Source: Haloquadratum sp.
GTDB taxonomy: Archaea > Halobacteriota > Halobacteria > Halobacteriales > Haloferacaceae
Reading direction: 5' to 3'
Assembly: GCA_028275165.1 (NCBI GenBank)
Contig: JAQCNF010000153.1
Span: 1-45,698 of the forward strand
DNA: 45,698 bases
Part shown: one piece after another, positions 16,539-25,999 of the stretch
How the letters are laid out: the number at the start of each line of letters is the position of its first letter
How positions within the stretch are numbered: position 1 is the first letter of the stretch
The notes under the pieces: model-generated
Databases searched by the model: none
What the model saw: only the letters and a program-made list of their open reading frames with translations
Told to the model about the DNA's origin: nothing
Made by a program: the position numbers and the translations under genes

Positions 16539-17477
16539 CTACTTATGTTTGTCAAGAAACAGGTCATAAGACCGTTTCCACTCATGATCTTCATCGAAAT
16601 ACTTCTCTGCGAGGGGTTCCTGTGGCATTTCGCCAATCGCCTTCTTTTCCTCCTCATACGATGGTCGATCAGCATCCACGTAGTATCGACCAGTCAGAAC
16701 AGTTCCCTCGTGCAGTGCTGTTTCGGTCTCATACATCATCTGCGAGGCTGAATTCCGATCAGTTGGATCGATTTCGTAGTCCTCTGAATCGTTGATATCA
16801 ATGTATGGGACATACTGCTTCGCATCCTTGTTCCAGGTTGGACATTGGGTTAGGAAGTCGATATGTGAGAATCCGTCGTGTTCGATTGCTTCAACGAGAA
16901 TATCCTTGGCCTGGTTCGGATTCACGGCCGCTGTGCGAGCGACATATGATGCGCCTGCGTTCAAAGACATCGAGAGCGGGCGGATGGGGTCTTTCGCTGA
17001 CCCATGTGGTTGGGTCTTTGATTTGTGCCCCTTTGGAGAAGTCGGAGACGTCTGTCCCTTTGTCAGGCCAAATATCTCGTTATTAAACACGATATATGTC
17101 ATATCGTGATTTTCGCGAGCGGTATGCATGAAGTGGTTTCCGCCAATGCCGTAGCCATCGCCATCGCCACCAGCAGCAACCACAGTCAGGCCATCATTTG
17201 CGACTTTCGCTGCCCGTGCAACTGGGAGTGACCGCCCATGTATCGTGTGGAATCCATAGCTTTCGAAGTAGCTATTCAACTTCCCGGAACATCCAATTCC
17301 TGTACAGACGAGCATCTCCTCCGGAGAGAGGCCCAACTCTGCTGCCGCTCCTTTCAATGCTTTCAGGACACCGAAGTCGCCGCAGCCAGGACACCATGTC
17401 GCTTGTGGCTCAAGCCCTGGAGTATATTCGGTTTGATCATGTTCGATACCTTCGTCAATTGCGCTGAATGCACTCAT
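16539..17477 (-). CDS. korB: 2-Oxoacid:ferredoxin oxidoreductase, beta subunit
   Basis: A 312-residue TPP-binding subunit. Cys29 and Cys32 (TWCPGCGDFG) and a later Cys in GIGCSGKLNSY are iron-sulfur ligands. The TPP/Mg motif is GGDGDGYGIGGNHF, and FNNEIFGLTKGQTSPT follows. It decarboxylates a 2-oxoacid and passes electrons through FeS to ferredoxin, making an acyl-CoA. The strong match to haloarchaeal KorB suggests 2-oxoglutarate, but PorB (pyruvate) is the alternative. It starts two bases past the korA stop, so the two are translated together. Confidence 0.87.
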   Translation of the reverse strand: MSAFSAIDEGIEHDQTEYTPGLEPQATWCPGCGDFGVLKALKGAAAELGLSPEEMLVCTGIGCSGKLNSYFESYGFHTIHGRSLPVARAAKVANDGLTVVAAGGDGDGYGIGGNHFMHTARENHDMTYIVFNNEIFGLTKGQTSPTSPKGHKSKTQPHGSAKDPIRPLSMSLNAGASYVARTAAVNPNQAKDILVEAIEHDGFSHIDFLTQCPTWNKDAKQYVPYIDINDSEDYEIDPTDRNSASQMMYETETALHEGTVLTGRYYVDADRPSYEEEKKAIGEMPQEPLAEKYFDEDHEWKRSYDLFLDKHK

Positions 17478-17479
17478 AA

Positions 17480-19378
17480 TTAATCACTCGCTGCTGGAAC
17501 GTATTTTGTTTCGTGACCGAGGAATTCACCCTCTTCGATGACTTTCGAAAGGAAGCCATCGACGATTTCTGCCGGTTCAAATGGATTTCCGTTGTACTTG
17601 AGAAGGCTCGATAGTCGGTCACCATACTTTCCTAACTCTTTTTGCGTCAATCCACGGAACTGTGCGGAGGCGTTCATTTCAACGACGAGCACCTCGTCAA
17701 CACTCTCGATAAATGAAGACACCTGATCAACTGGATACGGTGCCATCTCGGAGACACCGAGCATCTTGACCGACCGACCTTCCCGCGTATTGAGAATCTC
17801 CACTGCTTCTTTGACCGTCCCTTGTTGTGAACCGAAGGTCAAGATGCCATACTGAGCGGCTTCCGGACCATATGCGGTATTTAGTGACTCACCATTATTG
17901 AGCTCTGCTCGAATGTGCTCCATCTTCTCCATGCGACGGTCAACCTGTGCTTTCCGATTCTCAGGGTCCTCAGAGATATGTCCTGGTGGGATATGTTCGT
18001 TTCCCGTGGCTAAGTATCGGCCACCCTCTTGTCCAGGCAGTGACCGTGGACTCACTCCGTCTTCACCGACATGTTGGTACCGATTGTATTTGCCCGAGGA
18101 ATCATGTGGTGCCTCTTTCAGTTCGTCCTCAGTCAGCGTCGATCCAAGATCTGGATTCGGCTCCTCATCGAAGACGCTTGCAGGAATATTTTGCAACTCT
18201 CCACCGTTCTTTTGATCGTAGAGAATGATTGATGGAATCTGATAGTCATATGCAATTTGGAATGCCCGGCGTGTCTGGTGATATGCCTCCTCTGCACCTG
18301 CTGGTGCAAACACCACCCGGTGTGAGTCCCCCTGTGAGGTGTATAAGACGTGCTCGAGATCACCCTGCTCTGGTTTCGTCGGCATTCCTGTCGATGGGCC
18401 TGCCCGCATTGCCTCAATGAGCACGACTGGTGTTTCTGTCATCTCTGCGAGTCCAAGCGGCTCAGACATTAATGCGAATCCACCACCAGAAGAGCCTGAC
18501 ATTGCCTTCACTCCAGCGTGAGAAGCACCGATAGCCAGGGCAGCGGCAGCGATTTCATCTTCGACCTGCTCAGAGACGCCGCCGACCTGAGGCAGATTTT
18601 GTGACATAATCGTGAAGACTTCCGTCCACGGGGTCATCGGGTAGCCAGCAATGAACCGGCACCCCTCATCAAGTGCACCATAAGCAATCGCGTCCGATCC
18701 AGAGACCAGAACCTGCTCTTCATCATAAGAGCCCTCTGGCACAGCAACTGCTGGTGCATCCGGATCATACTCTGATTGAACCGTCTCAAAGGCATCATCA
18801 AAGACAGACATATTCGGCTCGAAGATCTTCTCAGGCATCGCATCATCCATCATACTCTTGATGATACCTGGATCGATATCTGCAATCGCACATGTCACTG
18901 CAACACCTGCTGTGTTCCGCATTACCTCACGACCGTGTTCTCTGGCAATATTACGGAGGTCGATGTCGTATACGTACCAGTTGTTCTCCGCAACGCGCTG
19001 GTCGAAGTTTTCGATTTCTTCGACGTCTAAGAGACCGGAATCATAGACGATCACTCCCCCCTCGACGAGATCGTCGAGATTCTCTGTCAGTGGCTTGATC
19101 TCCTCGACCCCATAGTATGCTTCCTCTTGGGGATTCCGTGCAAACGAGTCTCCCAGTGCGAGAAGGAAATTGTAGCCATCTCCACGAGAAGACAGTGGTT
19201 CTGCAGACACGCGAACTTCTGTATAGGTATGGCCTCCTCGAATCCGCGATGGATAGTGTCGATGCGTGAATACGTTCAGGCCCTCTCGCATCAGGGCCTT
19301 AGCGAAGTTCTGGCTTGTTGAGGCGATTCCATCGCCTGAACCACCTGCAATCCGCCAGATAAGTTCGTTATCTATCAT
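17480..19378 (-). CDS. korA: 2-Oxoacid:ferredoxin oxidoreductase, alpha subunit with fused gamma domain
   Basis: A 632-residue subunit. Residues 1-190 are the gamma domain (IAGGSGDGIASTSQNF, RIRGGHTYTEVRVS), which contacts CoA. The rest is the alpha part with the pyrimidine-binding domain (IAGYPMTPWTEVF, SGSSGGGFALMSEPLG) and a C-terminal TPP-fold segment. Haloarchaeal enzymes are two-subunit with this gamma-alpha fusion. The ATG at 19376-19378 (MIDNELIWRIAGG) is chosen over the far upstream ATG at 19480, which would add 34 hydrophobic residues. A TATA-like run lies near 19400-19430. It heads the korAB unit. Confidence 0.88.
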   Translation of the reverse strand: MIDNELIWRIAGGSGDGIASTSQNFAKALMREGLNVFTHRHYPSRIRGGHTYTEVRVSAEPLSSRGDGYNFLLALGDSFARNPQEEAYYGVEEIKPLTENLDDLVEGGVIVYDSGLLDVEEIENFDQRVAENNWYVYDIDLRNIAREHGREVMRNTAGVAVTCAIADIDPGIIKSMMDDAMPEKIFEPNMSVFDDAFETVQSEYDPDAPAVAVPEGSYDEEQVLVSGSDAIAYGALDEGCRFIAGYPMTPWTEVFTIMSQNLPQVGGVSEQVEDEIAAAALAIGASHAGVKAMSGSSGGGFALMSEPLGLAEMTETPVVLIEAMRAGPSTGMPTKPEQGDLEHVLYTSQGDSHRVVFAPAGAEEAYHQTRRAFQIAYDYQIPSIILYDQKNGGELQNIPASVFDEEPNPDLGSTLTEDELKEAPHDSSGKYNRYQHVGEDGVSPRSLPGQEGGRYLATGNEHIPPGHISEDPENRKAQVDRRMEKMEHIRAELNNGESLNTAYGPEAAQYGILTFGSQQGTVKEAVEILNTREGRSVKMLGVSEMAPYPVDQVSSFIESVDEVLVVEMNASAQFRGLTQKELGKYGDRLSSLLKYNGNPFEPAEIVDGFLSKVIEEGEFLGHETKYVPAASD

Positions 19379-19665
19379 AATTGTAAGCTCTCGGCCCTGG
19401 TGGGCCAGTATACCAAATGTTAATATTTGCCAATTAAAGCCTTTGCTATTGGTTACCAAGCAAAAATAATGAGGAATCAATTGCGGGTCAAATCACCGGT
19501 GCACCGATTCTCTCACACCTGCTCACAGATTCCCTGGTAGGATATACCTCTCTTCGCACCAGATATAGAGACCAGCCAAACAGTTTGTTTCTCGCAGCAG
19601 AAGGTCGTCACTCGCTGTGAGCATGATCTTGCACACAGGAAATCCCCGAGCCGAGCGAATGCAGC

Positions 19666-20814
19666 TTAGTTCCGCGGGCTCGAGGGATGATACTCCGTAT
19701 CGTATTCGCCAGGATTCCCATCGAGTCGGTCCGGGTTCAATCGACCTCCCAAAAGTAGGAAGTCAAGAATCGTGAGGCTCAACATCGACTCAACGACTGG
19801 CACAGCACGTGGGGGTAAGACCGGGTCATGTCGCCCAACAACTTGAATCTCTTTCTCCTCACCTGTCTCCCAGTCGACGGTACGTTGTTTTTTCGGAATC
19901 GAAGTCGGTGCATGCCAGGTAGCCTCACCATAGATCGGTTCACCCGTCGTGATTCCTCCTTGCAGTCCAGCATGTGTGTTTCCGACTGGTTGTGGATCGC
20001 CATCAGCGTCAAACTCCCAGTTTTCGTTTCGGTCTGACCCGGTCCATTCGCGTGCCTCCTGACCGAGGCCATACTCGACGCCGGTCGTTGCAGGAACCGA
20101 AAACATCGCCTGACCTAATCGAGCAGGGAACGAATCGAACCGTGGGGCACCCAGCCCACGAGGGACACCTCTGGCCTCAAAGTAGATAGCTCCGCCAATT
20201 GACTCACCTTCTTTTTGAAATGTATCTATCTTCTCTCGCATTTTGTCAGCCGTTGGTGGATGTGCACATCGAATTTCATTGTCTTCAGCGTGCTCGCGAA
20301 TTTCTTCGAAACTTACTGGCGGTGCACGAATATCATCAATTTGATTCACGTGAGCCAGGACCTCGATATCTTGCGTGTCAAGTATCTTTTTCGCGATTGC
20401 TCCAGCAGCGACCCAATTGACTGTTTCACGCGCTGAGGACCGGCCCCCACCTCCCCAGTTCCTTGTGCCGAATTTCGCAGAGTAAGTAAAGTCACCGTGG
20501 CTCGGCCGCGGGGCAGTCACATACGGCTCGTACTTTCCCGAGCGAGCGTCTTTGTTTTCGATGACCATCCCAATCGGAGTGCCGGTGGTATAGCCATCCT
20601 GGATGCCAGAGTTGATCTTAACCGCATCAGGCTCGCCTCTCGATGTGGTTATCATCGACTGGCCTGGCTTTCGCCTATCTAGTTCCATCTGAATATCATC
20701 TTCAGACAGTTCCAGTCCTGCAGGGCATCCTGAGACAGTCACACCCATGGCTTCTCCATGGCTTTCACCATAGGTTGTCATCTGAAACAGTCGGCCGAAC
20801 TGATTACCATTCAT
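19666..20814 (-). CDS. aroC: Chorismate synthase
   Basis: A 382-residue FMN-dependent enzyme that makes chorismate from EPSP, the last step of the shikimate pathway. Family signatures are present: GESHG near the N-terminus, the HGDFTYSAKFGTRNWGGGGR segment with the phosphate-binding Arg and His residues, RSSARETV, and VGRHDPVLPPRAVPVVE at the C-terminus. The length is normal. It lies downstream of aroA on the same strand with 59 bases between the aroA stop and its start, and the two are probably co-transcribed. Confidence 0.96.
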   Translation of the reverse strand: MNGNQFGRLFQMTTYGESHGEAMGVTVSGCPAGLELSEDDIQMELDRRKPGQSMITTSRGEPDAVKINSGIQDGYTTGTPIGMVIENKDARSGKYEPYVTAPRPSHGDFTYSAKFGTRNWGGGGRSSARETVNWVAAGAIAKKILDTQDIEVLAHVNQIDDIRAPPVSFEEIREHAEDNEIRCAHPPTADKMREKIDTFQKEGESIGGAIYFEARGVPRGLGAPRFDSFPARLGQAMFSVPATTGVEYGLGQEAREWTGSDRNENWEFDADGDPQPVGNTHAGLQGGITTGEPIYGEATWHAPTSIPKKQRTVDWETGEEKEIQVVGRHDPVLPPRAVPVVESMLSLTILDFLLLGGRLNPDRLDGNPGEYDTEYHPSSPRN

Positions 20815-20873
20815 TGTATCGCTGTCAGTCTCCCGTGGTAATGGAAGTTTCGAGCGAGCCGTCAGTCCGTGAG

Positions 20874-22184
20874 TTATTTCGGTGATTCATGTTGCTGCTC
20901 GATTGCTGCACCAACGCGAGAAAGTTGTGTAAAAAACTCTGGGAATGAGACGTCTACGTGCTCTGCTCCAGAAATACGAGTTGTTTCACCACTGCCTAAT
21001 GCAGCGACAGTTAATGCCATGACTACGCGGTGATCACCATGTCCGCTCACGGTTCCTCCAGCGAGTGTTGTCTTTCCACCGTGTATCTCAAGTGAATCTT
21101 GATGTTCGGTCACCTGTGCGCCCAGTTTCTGTAGTTCGGTTGCCATTGCACTTACTCGGTCTGTCTCTTTATACCGAACATGCTCACAATTTTCTATAAT
21201 CGTCGTCCCATCAGCAAGAGCGCCAACCGCTGCGACTGTTGGCAGCAGGTCAGGAGTGTCACTCACATCAACAGTGGTCCCCGTAAGCGGTCGTGGCTCG
21301 ACTGATGCCGTGGCTGTCGATTTGTCCCACTCAATCGCAGCGCCCATTCCGTCTAAAATGCCGAAAATGGCTGTATCACCCTGTGCGCTCTTCTGAGCGT
21401 TCTTTATCTGCATCGTTCCATCCACGGCACCTGCAACAGTCCCAGCAGCGACGAGATACGAAATTGAGGAAAAGTCGCCAGGGACCGTGTATCCACGCTC
21501 AGGGGTGCGGTAGCTCTGCCCACCCGGAACGGTGAACCCCATCTCAGTCTTGCGAACCTCAATGTCGAATGCTGACAGCACCTCTGTTGTAATGTCAACA
21601 TAGGGGGCTGATTTGAGTTCAGTGGAGAGATTGATGCTCAATCCGCTCTCTGTCGCTGGACTCATCATCAATAGAGCCGTGATGAACTGTGAGGAGACAT
21701 CGCCAGGAATCGAGACAGTATCGCCGTCAATACCTCCACCAACAACGAGAGGCGCCTGTCCATTTTCACGCGTCGAGACTGCTGTTGCTCCCAGAGTTGA
21801 GAGCGCCTCAAGTAGCGGGCCCTGTGGCCGACTGCGGAGTGATTCGTCGCCGGTGAGCACAGCAAGTCCATCTACGAGGGCACTGCAAGCTGTCGTCAGG
21901 CGCATAGTCGTGCCTGAGTTATCACATCGAATAATCGATGACGGCACTGTCGGATTGGAATTGAATCCCTGAATCATCACAGAATCGTCGCCCTCATCAT
22001 TGACTGTGCCACCGAAAGCCTCCACGGCCCGCATCGTTGCACGAGTGTCAGCACTGCGAAGTGGTGTGTAAACGGTTGTCTGCTCGCTATATCCACCCGC
22101 CAGAATGGCACGGTGTGTATAGCTTTTTGATGGTGGTGCCTGCACTGTCCCACTGAGCCTACTCTCGGAGACAATTACATCCAT
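20874..22184 (-). CDS. aroA: 3-Phosphoshikimate 1-carboxyvinyltransferase (EPSP synthase)
   Basis: A 436-residue enzyme that joins PEP to shikimate 3-phosphate. The shikimate-phosphate site is in [11 protein letters not shown] near residue 16. [13 protein letters not shown] carries the PEP-binding Arg, and [14 protein letters not shown] and [14 protein letters not shown] close the sequence. The domain order is the two-part inverse-alpha-beta fold. The ATG at 22182-22184 ([12 protein letters not shown]) is chosen over one 19 codons upstream, because family members start here. It diverges from the peptidase at 22275 with about 90 bases between. aroA-aroC form an operon. Confidence 0.95.
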   Translation of the reverse strand: MDVIVSESRLSGTVQAPPSKSYTHRAILAGGYSEQTTVYTPLRSADTRATMRAVEAFGGTVNDEGDDSVMIQGFNSNPTVPSSIIRCDNSGTTMRLTTACSALVDGLAVLTGDESLRSRPQGPLLEALSTLGATAVSTRENGQAPLVVGGGIDGDTVSIPGDVSSQFITALLMMSPATESGLSINLSTELKSAPYVDITTEVLSAFDIEVRKTEMGFTVPGGQSYRTPERGYTVPGDFSSISYLVAAGTVAGAVDGTMQIKNAQKSAQGDTAIFGILDGMGAAIEWDKSTATASVEPRPLTGTTVDVSDTPDLLPTVAAVGALADGTTIIENCEHVRYKETDRVSAMATELQKLGAQVTEHQDSLEIHGGKTTLAGGTVSGHGDHRVVMALTVAALGSGETTRISGAEHVDVSFPEFFTQLSRVGAAIEQQHESPK

Positions 22185-22274
22185 GCTACTGATTCGAATT
22201 GGTGGTTGTAAGATGCTACCGATTGGTGTCGATCGGAGCACATCATTTTACCTCCGGGTCGCGTGTACCTATCT

Positions 22275-23447
22275 ATGCAGCCTGACTTCTCACAACTTGA
22301 TGCGTATCTGAGCGCCAACAACGCAGATGGGTATCTTGTCGATGCCGATGGGAGTTCAGCGATTCAGCGATACCTGAGTGGATTCGATGCACCAGACCCA
22401 TTTTTGAGTGTTTATACCCCAACAATACAGGCGATTCTTGTCTCGACACTAGAGTATGGACGTGCCAAAGAAACAGCGCGCGTGGACCGTGTGTCTCGGC
22501 TTGCAGATTACGATTATCGAAACAAGGTTACTGAATACGGCGCTGAAAAAGCCAAAGCACGTGTCGCTGCTGAGTGGCTTCATTCATTCGGGGTTGAGAG
22601 CGTTGAGGTACCGTCTCGGTTTCCACTCTCTCGTGCCGATGCGCTCAGAGACCAGGGTATAACTGTCTCCCCAGCGAGTGAGAACGTCGTGACAAAGATC
22701 AGGGCAGTCAAGACCAAAGAGGAACTCGGCCATATCCGACAGACACAGAGAGCGAACGAAAAAGCAATGCAAGCAGCAGAATCGATGCTTGAGCGTTCTT
22801 GCGTGGCCGATGATAAACTCGTGCTTGATGATGCTCCACTTACAAGCGAACGAGTCACGAAGACAATCGAAGCGACACTCCTTGAGCATGGATGTGCACT
22901 CGATGAAACAATTGTCGCAAGCGGTGCACAGGCGGCCGATCCACATAATAGGGGGAGTGGGGCACTTGAACCGGACTCATTTATTGTCATCGACATTTTC
23001 CCTCGGTCAAAACAAACCCACTACCACGCGGATATGACTCGAACGTTCGTCGTCGGTGATGCCTCCGCACAACTGACTGAATGGTATTCACTCACGAACA
23101 GGGCTCTTGAGGCAGCTCTCAAGACGATCCAGGCTGGTGTGACGGGCAAAGCGGTTCATGACGCCGTGTGTGACGTATACGAAGCAGCAGGGATCCAAAC
23201 GCTACGGGAAGACTCAACTGCCGAGACAGGTTTCATTCACTCGACTGGACACGGTGTCGGACTCGACATTCACGAACGTCCGCAACTGTCGCCTGATGGT
23301 GGGGAATTGGCTCCAGGCAATGTCGTCACAGTTGAGCCTGGGATTTACAATCCATCTGTCGGGGGCATTCGGATTGAGGATCTCGTTGTTGTGACAGAGG
23401 ACGGCCACGAAAATCTCACTGAATACCCCCGTTCGGATCTTGGCTAG
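22275..23447 (+). CDS. M24-family Xaa-Pro peptidase
   Basis: A 390-residue creatinase-like peptidase. The pita-bread domain carries the metal ligands: Asp in IVIDIFPR, Asp in ADMTRTFVV, His in TGHGVGLDIHE, Glu in TVEPGIY and Glu in GGIRIEDLVVV. The N-terminal domain (residues 1-140) is the usual creatinase N domain. It should cut the Xaa-Pro bond at peptide N-termini or in dipeptides; PepQ (prolidase) and aminopeptidase P cannot be told apart here. The ATG at 22275 (MQPDFSQLD) is preferred to the GTG at 22263. Confidence 0.9.
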   Translation: MQPDFSQLDAYLSANNADGYLVDADGSSAIQRYLSGFDAPDPFLSVYTPTIQAILVSTLEYGRAKETARVDRVSRLADYDYRNKVTEYGAEKAKARVAAEWLHSFGVESVEVPSRFPLSRADALRDQGITVSPASENVVTKIRAVKTKEELGHIRQTQRANEKAMQAAESMLERSCVADDKLVLDDAPLTSERVTKTIEATLLEHGCALDETIVASGAQAADPHNRGSGALEPDSFIVIDIFPRSKQTHYHADMTRTFVVGDASAQLTEWYSLTNRALEAALKTIQAGVTGKAVHDAVCDVYEAAGIQTLREDSTAETGFIHSTGHGVGLDIHERPQLSPDGGELAPGNVVTVEPGIYNPSVGGIRIEDLVVVTEDGHENLTEYPRSDLG

Positions 23448-23505
23448 TCGGTTATAACGAGAGAACAGGGAGACTGCAAACCCTCATATCCCAACGCTCG
23501 GGATT

Positions 23506-23525
23506 CCTCCGCCTGAAGGCGGAGG
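23506..23525. repeat. Solo IS200/IS605-type end hairpin
   Basis: cctccgcc at 23506-23513 pairs perfectly with ggcggagg at 23518-23525 over TGAA. Read on the minus strand the flank is attgacatcctcctccgcc, close to the flank of the hairpin at 13346-13365. It lies between the M24 peptidase and the prephenate dehydrogenase gene with no tnpB next to it. It may have been recruited as a terminator for the peptidase gene. Confidence 0.6.
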
Positions 23526-23632
23526 AGGATGTCAATAGAGATTCTATCGAGAAGCGTCGCGTCAAACACTCCAATGACCCGTATGCGTAGCATCGAACTG
23601 TTTTTGACTCCGGGTCATCGATTACCGTCCAA

Positions 23633-24370
23633 ATGGAGGTACTCGTGGTCGGGGCAGGCGAGATGGGCTCATGGGTAACACAGGTGTTACACCCACAGTT
23701 TGAAATCGCTGTGACTGACCAGAATCGATCGCGAGCAACCACACTCGCACAGGCTGTCGATGGACGAGAACTCCCACTCGACTCAGATGAGTCCACCGAG
23801 GTTGTCTGTCTCGCTGTCCCTATCTCAGCAGCATCAGCGGCAATCGATCAACATGCTCCACGCGCTGAGATGGCGATGTTTGATATCACCGGTGTCATGC
23901 GAGAGCCAATAGAGTCCATGAGGAAGGCACTCCCAGCGCGTGAGCGAGCCAGTTTCCACCCGCTTTTTGCGGCGGCGAATGCTCCCGGTAATATTGCACT
24001 GGTAGATGACCAGGTCGGACCCGCATTGAGAGCGATTTGCTCTGCATTTGAGACAGCCGGCAACGATGTATTTGAGACAGATATCGCCGAACACGATACC
24101 GCAATGGAAAGCGTGCAAGCAAGTGCACACGCTGCCATCTTGGCATACGCAATCGCCGCTGAGCCAGTCCGTTCAGAGTTCATCACGCCTGTCTCACAGA
24201 CATTCGAGGATCTCATAGATCTCGTCCTGAATGGGACTCCACGGGTGTACGCTGAAATTCAACAAACATTTGATGGAGCTGATGCAGTTGCAGAAGCTGC
24301 CGCAAATATTGCGGCATCGAATCCCACTGAGATAGAGAAGATGTATGAGGAACTCTCCGAACAATACTGA
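23633..24370 (+). CDS. tyrA: Prephenate dehydrogenase
   Basis: A 245-residue NAD(P)-dependent enzyme of tyrosine synthesis, converting prephenate to hydroxyphenylpyruvate. The Rossmann start VVGAGEMGSWVTQVL is clear. It is followed by ITGVMREPIESM and ASFHPLFAAA with the conserved catalytic His in the HPLF motif. The C-terminal helices form the dimer part. It is shorter than bacterial TyrA but matches haloarchaeal versions. It starts about 110 bases beyond the solo hairpin and is followed by the Rsm22-like gene after about 80 bases, possibly in one unit. Confidence 0.87.
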   Translation: MEVLVVGAGEMGSWVTQVLHPQFEIAVTDQNRSRATTLAQAVDGRELPLDSDESTEVVCLAVPISAASAAIDQHAPRAEMAMFDITGVMREPIESMRKALPARERASFHPLFAAANAPGNIALVDDQVGPALRAICSAFETAGNDVFETDIAEHDTAMESVQASAHAAILAYAIAAEPVRSEFITPVSQTFEDLIDLVLNGTPRVYAEIQQTFDGADAVAEAAANIAASNPTEIEKMYEELSEQY

Positions 24371-24453
24371 TTGACGATCGATGAAACATATAGATGCGGG
24401 TTTGCCGAGAAATGAGGAAGCCGCTGTCAGGCTGGGAAGGATCTCAACCAGCC

Positions 24454-25902
24454 ATGATTGATCGCGATGCTGTTTTGAATAACGCAAAATATCTTCGGCA
24501 GGTCCGGCCAATTGACCCTGAGGAAATCACCGATTATATTACTGGGACGCCACACCCGGCGGTCATCCGTGAAATATTACGTGAGGAAGCATATGCACTC
24601 AAGATTCGCGAACAGGCCGACGGAACGTTTGTGCCGGTCTCAGAAAACCCACTGGAGCGTCCGTCATGGCAGCCAGAGGCGTTTCCACAGCCGTACGCTG
24701 ACACTATTGAGGACCTGCTCATTGAACAGTTTGGCCTTCAGTGGGCAGCGGGTGAAACCGGAGCTGGACTTCGTTCGGCGATTCGGTCGCTGAAATCGCA
24801 GTATCTTGAGGGAGACTCGGTCTCATACGATTACCAGACTGCTCTCGGGTATGCGATATATCACCTCCCAACATATTATGCCTCGATAGGATACGTTCTG
24901 GACGACCTCGCAATGAATGACTGGCTCTCTCGAAGTCTTCGGATTCTCGATATCGGCGCTGGGACCGGCGGACCAGGTCTTGGCATTGCAGACTACTTTC
25001 CCTCTGATTCAATCGTTGAGTATCATGCAGTTGAACCTATCTCGGCGGCTGGACGTGTAATGGATGCGTTCGAGAGTGAACTTGGCAAAAATGTTCGAGT
25101 CCATAGACACCAGACCACTGCCGAGACGTTCACTCCCGAGTGTGAGACGTTCGACCTCATTCTGTTTGCCAATGTCCTCAGTGAGTTGACTGACCCGCGC
25201 GCTGTTATTGAGCAGTCACTCTCCTGGGTAGCGAATGATGGAGCTGTGATCTTGACTGCACCAGCCGACAAGCGCACCAGTATTCAATTACGAACGCTTG
25301 AGCGCGCAGTGGTTGAGACAAGAGATGCCCTCTCGGTGTACTCACCAACGATACGACTCTGGCCTGATGCAGAGCCTAACGACCGCGGGTGGTCGTTTGA
25401 TAGACGCCAGCCGATTCAGCCACCAGCCGTACAGCGTCAATTAGATACTGTTTCAGATACCGACCGCGATACCGAAACCGATGCCCCGGGCGATGGAACC
25501 TTTGTCAAGACGTCTGTCAAATTCTCCTATGCGATTCTTCGGCCTGACGGAGCGACCCGAAGTGATATCAGAGCAAATTCTCAGAGGCATGCAAAGATGG
25601 CAAAGATGAATACTCATGTCACACATCGAATCGATTTAATCGCTGTGAAACTAAGCGAGAACTTGACCCCGACGCCACAACGAGCAGATTCAGCAAATCC
25701 ACTATATAAAATAGGAGATGGAAGCCAGCATGTCGACCATTATGCCGTCCTGACCGTAGAAGATCCACTCACGTCAGCACTTGAGCGTGCTGCATACGGG
25801 CGCATACTCGCTTTCGAAAATGTACTCTGTCTATGGAATGATGATGAAGACGCGTACAATCTTGTCGTGGATGCAGAATCCGTCGTCGAGATACTCGAAT
25901 AA
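24454..25902 (+). CDS. Rsm22-like rRNA small-subunit methyltransferase
   Basis: A 482-residue SAM-dependent protein of the Rsm22 type. An N-terminal helical region is followed by the SAM motif ILDIGAGTGGPGLG, with the acidic loop in EYHAVEPISAAG and the FDLILFANVLSEL segment. A C-terminal beta-rich part follows a polar linker of about 30 residues rich in Asp and Thr. In mitochondria Rsm22 (METTL17) acts in small-subunit assembly; the archaeal role is less clear. The four-Cys iron-sulfur cluster known in the mitochondrial protein is not seen. The ATG at 24454 (MIDRDAVL) is chosen over the ATG 20 codons upstream, whose extension is basic and atypical. Confidence 0.8.
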   Translation: MIDRDAVLNNAKYLRQVRPIDPEEITDYITGTPHPAVIREILREEAYALKIREQADGTFVPVSENPLERPSWQPEAFPQPYADTIEDLLIEQFGLQWAAGETGAGLRSAIRSLKSQYLEGDSVSYDYQTALGYAIYHLPTYYASIGYVLDDLAMNDWLSRSLRILDIGAGTGGPGLGIADYFPSDSIVEYHAVEPISAAGRVMDAFESELGKNVRVHRHQTTAETFTPECETFDLILFANVLSELTDPRAVIEQSLSWVANDGAVILTAPADKRTSIQLRTLERAVVETRDALSVYSPTIRLWPDAEPNDRGWSFDRRQPIQPPAVQRQLDTVSDTDRDTETDAPGDGTFVKTSVKFSYAILRPDGATRSDIRANSQRHAKMAKMNTHVTHRIDLIAVKLSENLTPTPQRADSANPLYKIGDGSQHVDHYAVLTVEDPLTSALERAAYGRILAFENVLCLWNDDEDAYNLVVDAESVVEILE

Positions 25903-25922
25903 ATGACTCCCAGCGGTCAATC

Positions 25923-25999
25923 GCCTCGGGGTCAAGTGGTTCGAGAAACTTCGTCTCTCGTCATCACGGAAATCGAAGATTTCCGTACGACCCCGAGGC
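25923..25999 (-). ncRNA. Candidate TnpB guide-RNA scaffold (reRNA / omega RNA 3' part)
   Basis: GCCTCGGGGTC at 25923-25933 pairs perfectly with GACCCCGAGGC at 25989-25999. Inside is a second perfect hairpin, CGGAAATC (25967-25974) with GATTTCCG (25978-25985), loop GAA. Between them are further short pairs near 25940-25960. The structure overlaps the 3' end of tnpB, where IS200/IS605 guide RNAs lie. The copy at 5810-5903 keeps the same order with changed bases in the inner stem (TTCCCAATTGGGAA). The guide segment would be read next, toward 25900, in the tail of the Rsm22-like gene. That this RNA is made is an inference. Confidence 0.45.

Noticed and set aside
17480-19480. Long start of korA at 19480
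   Set aside because: The 34 extra residues are hydrophobic and not part of the family; the ATG at 19378 matches homologous starts.
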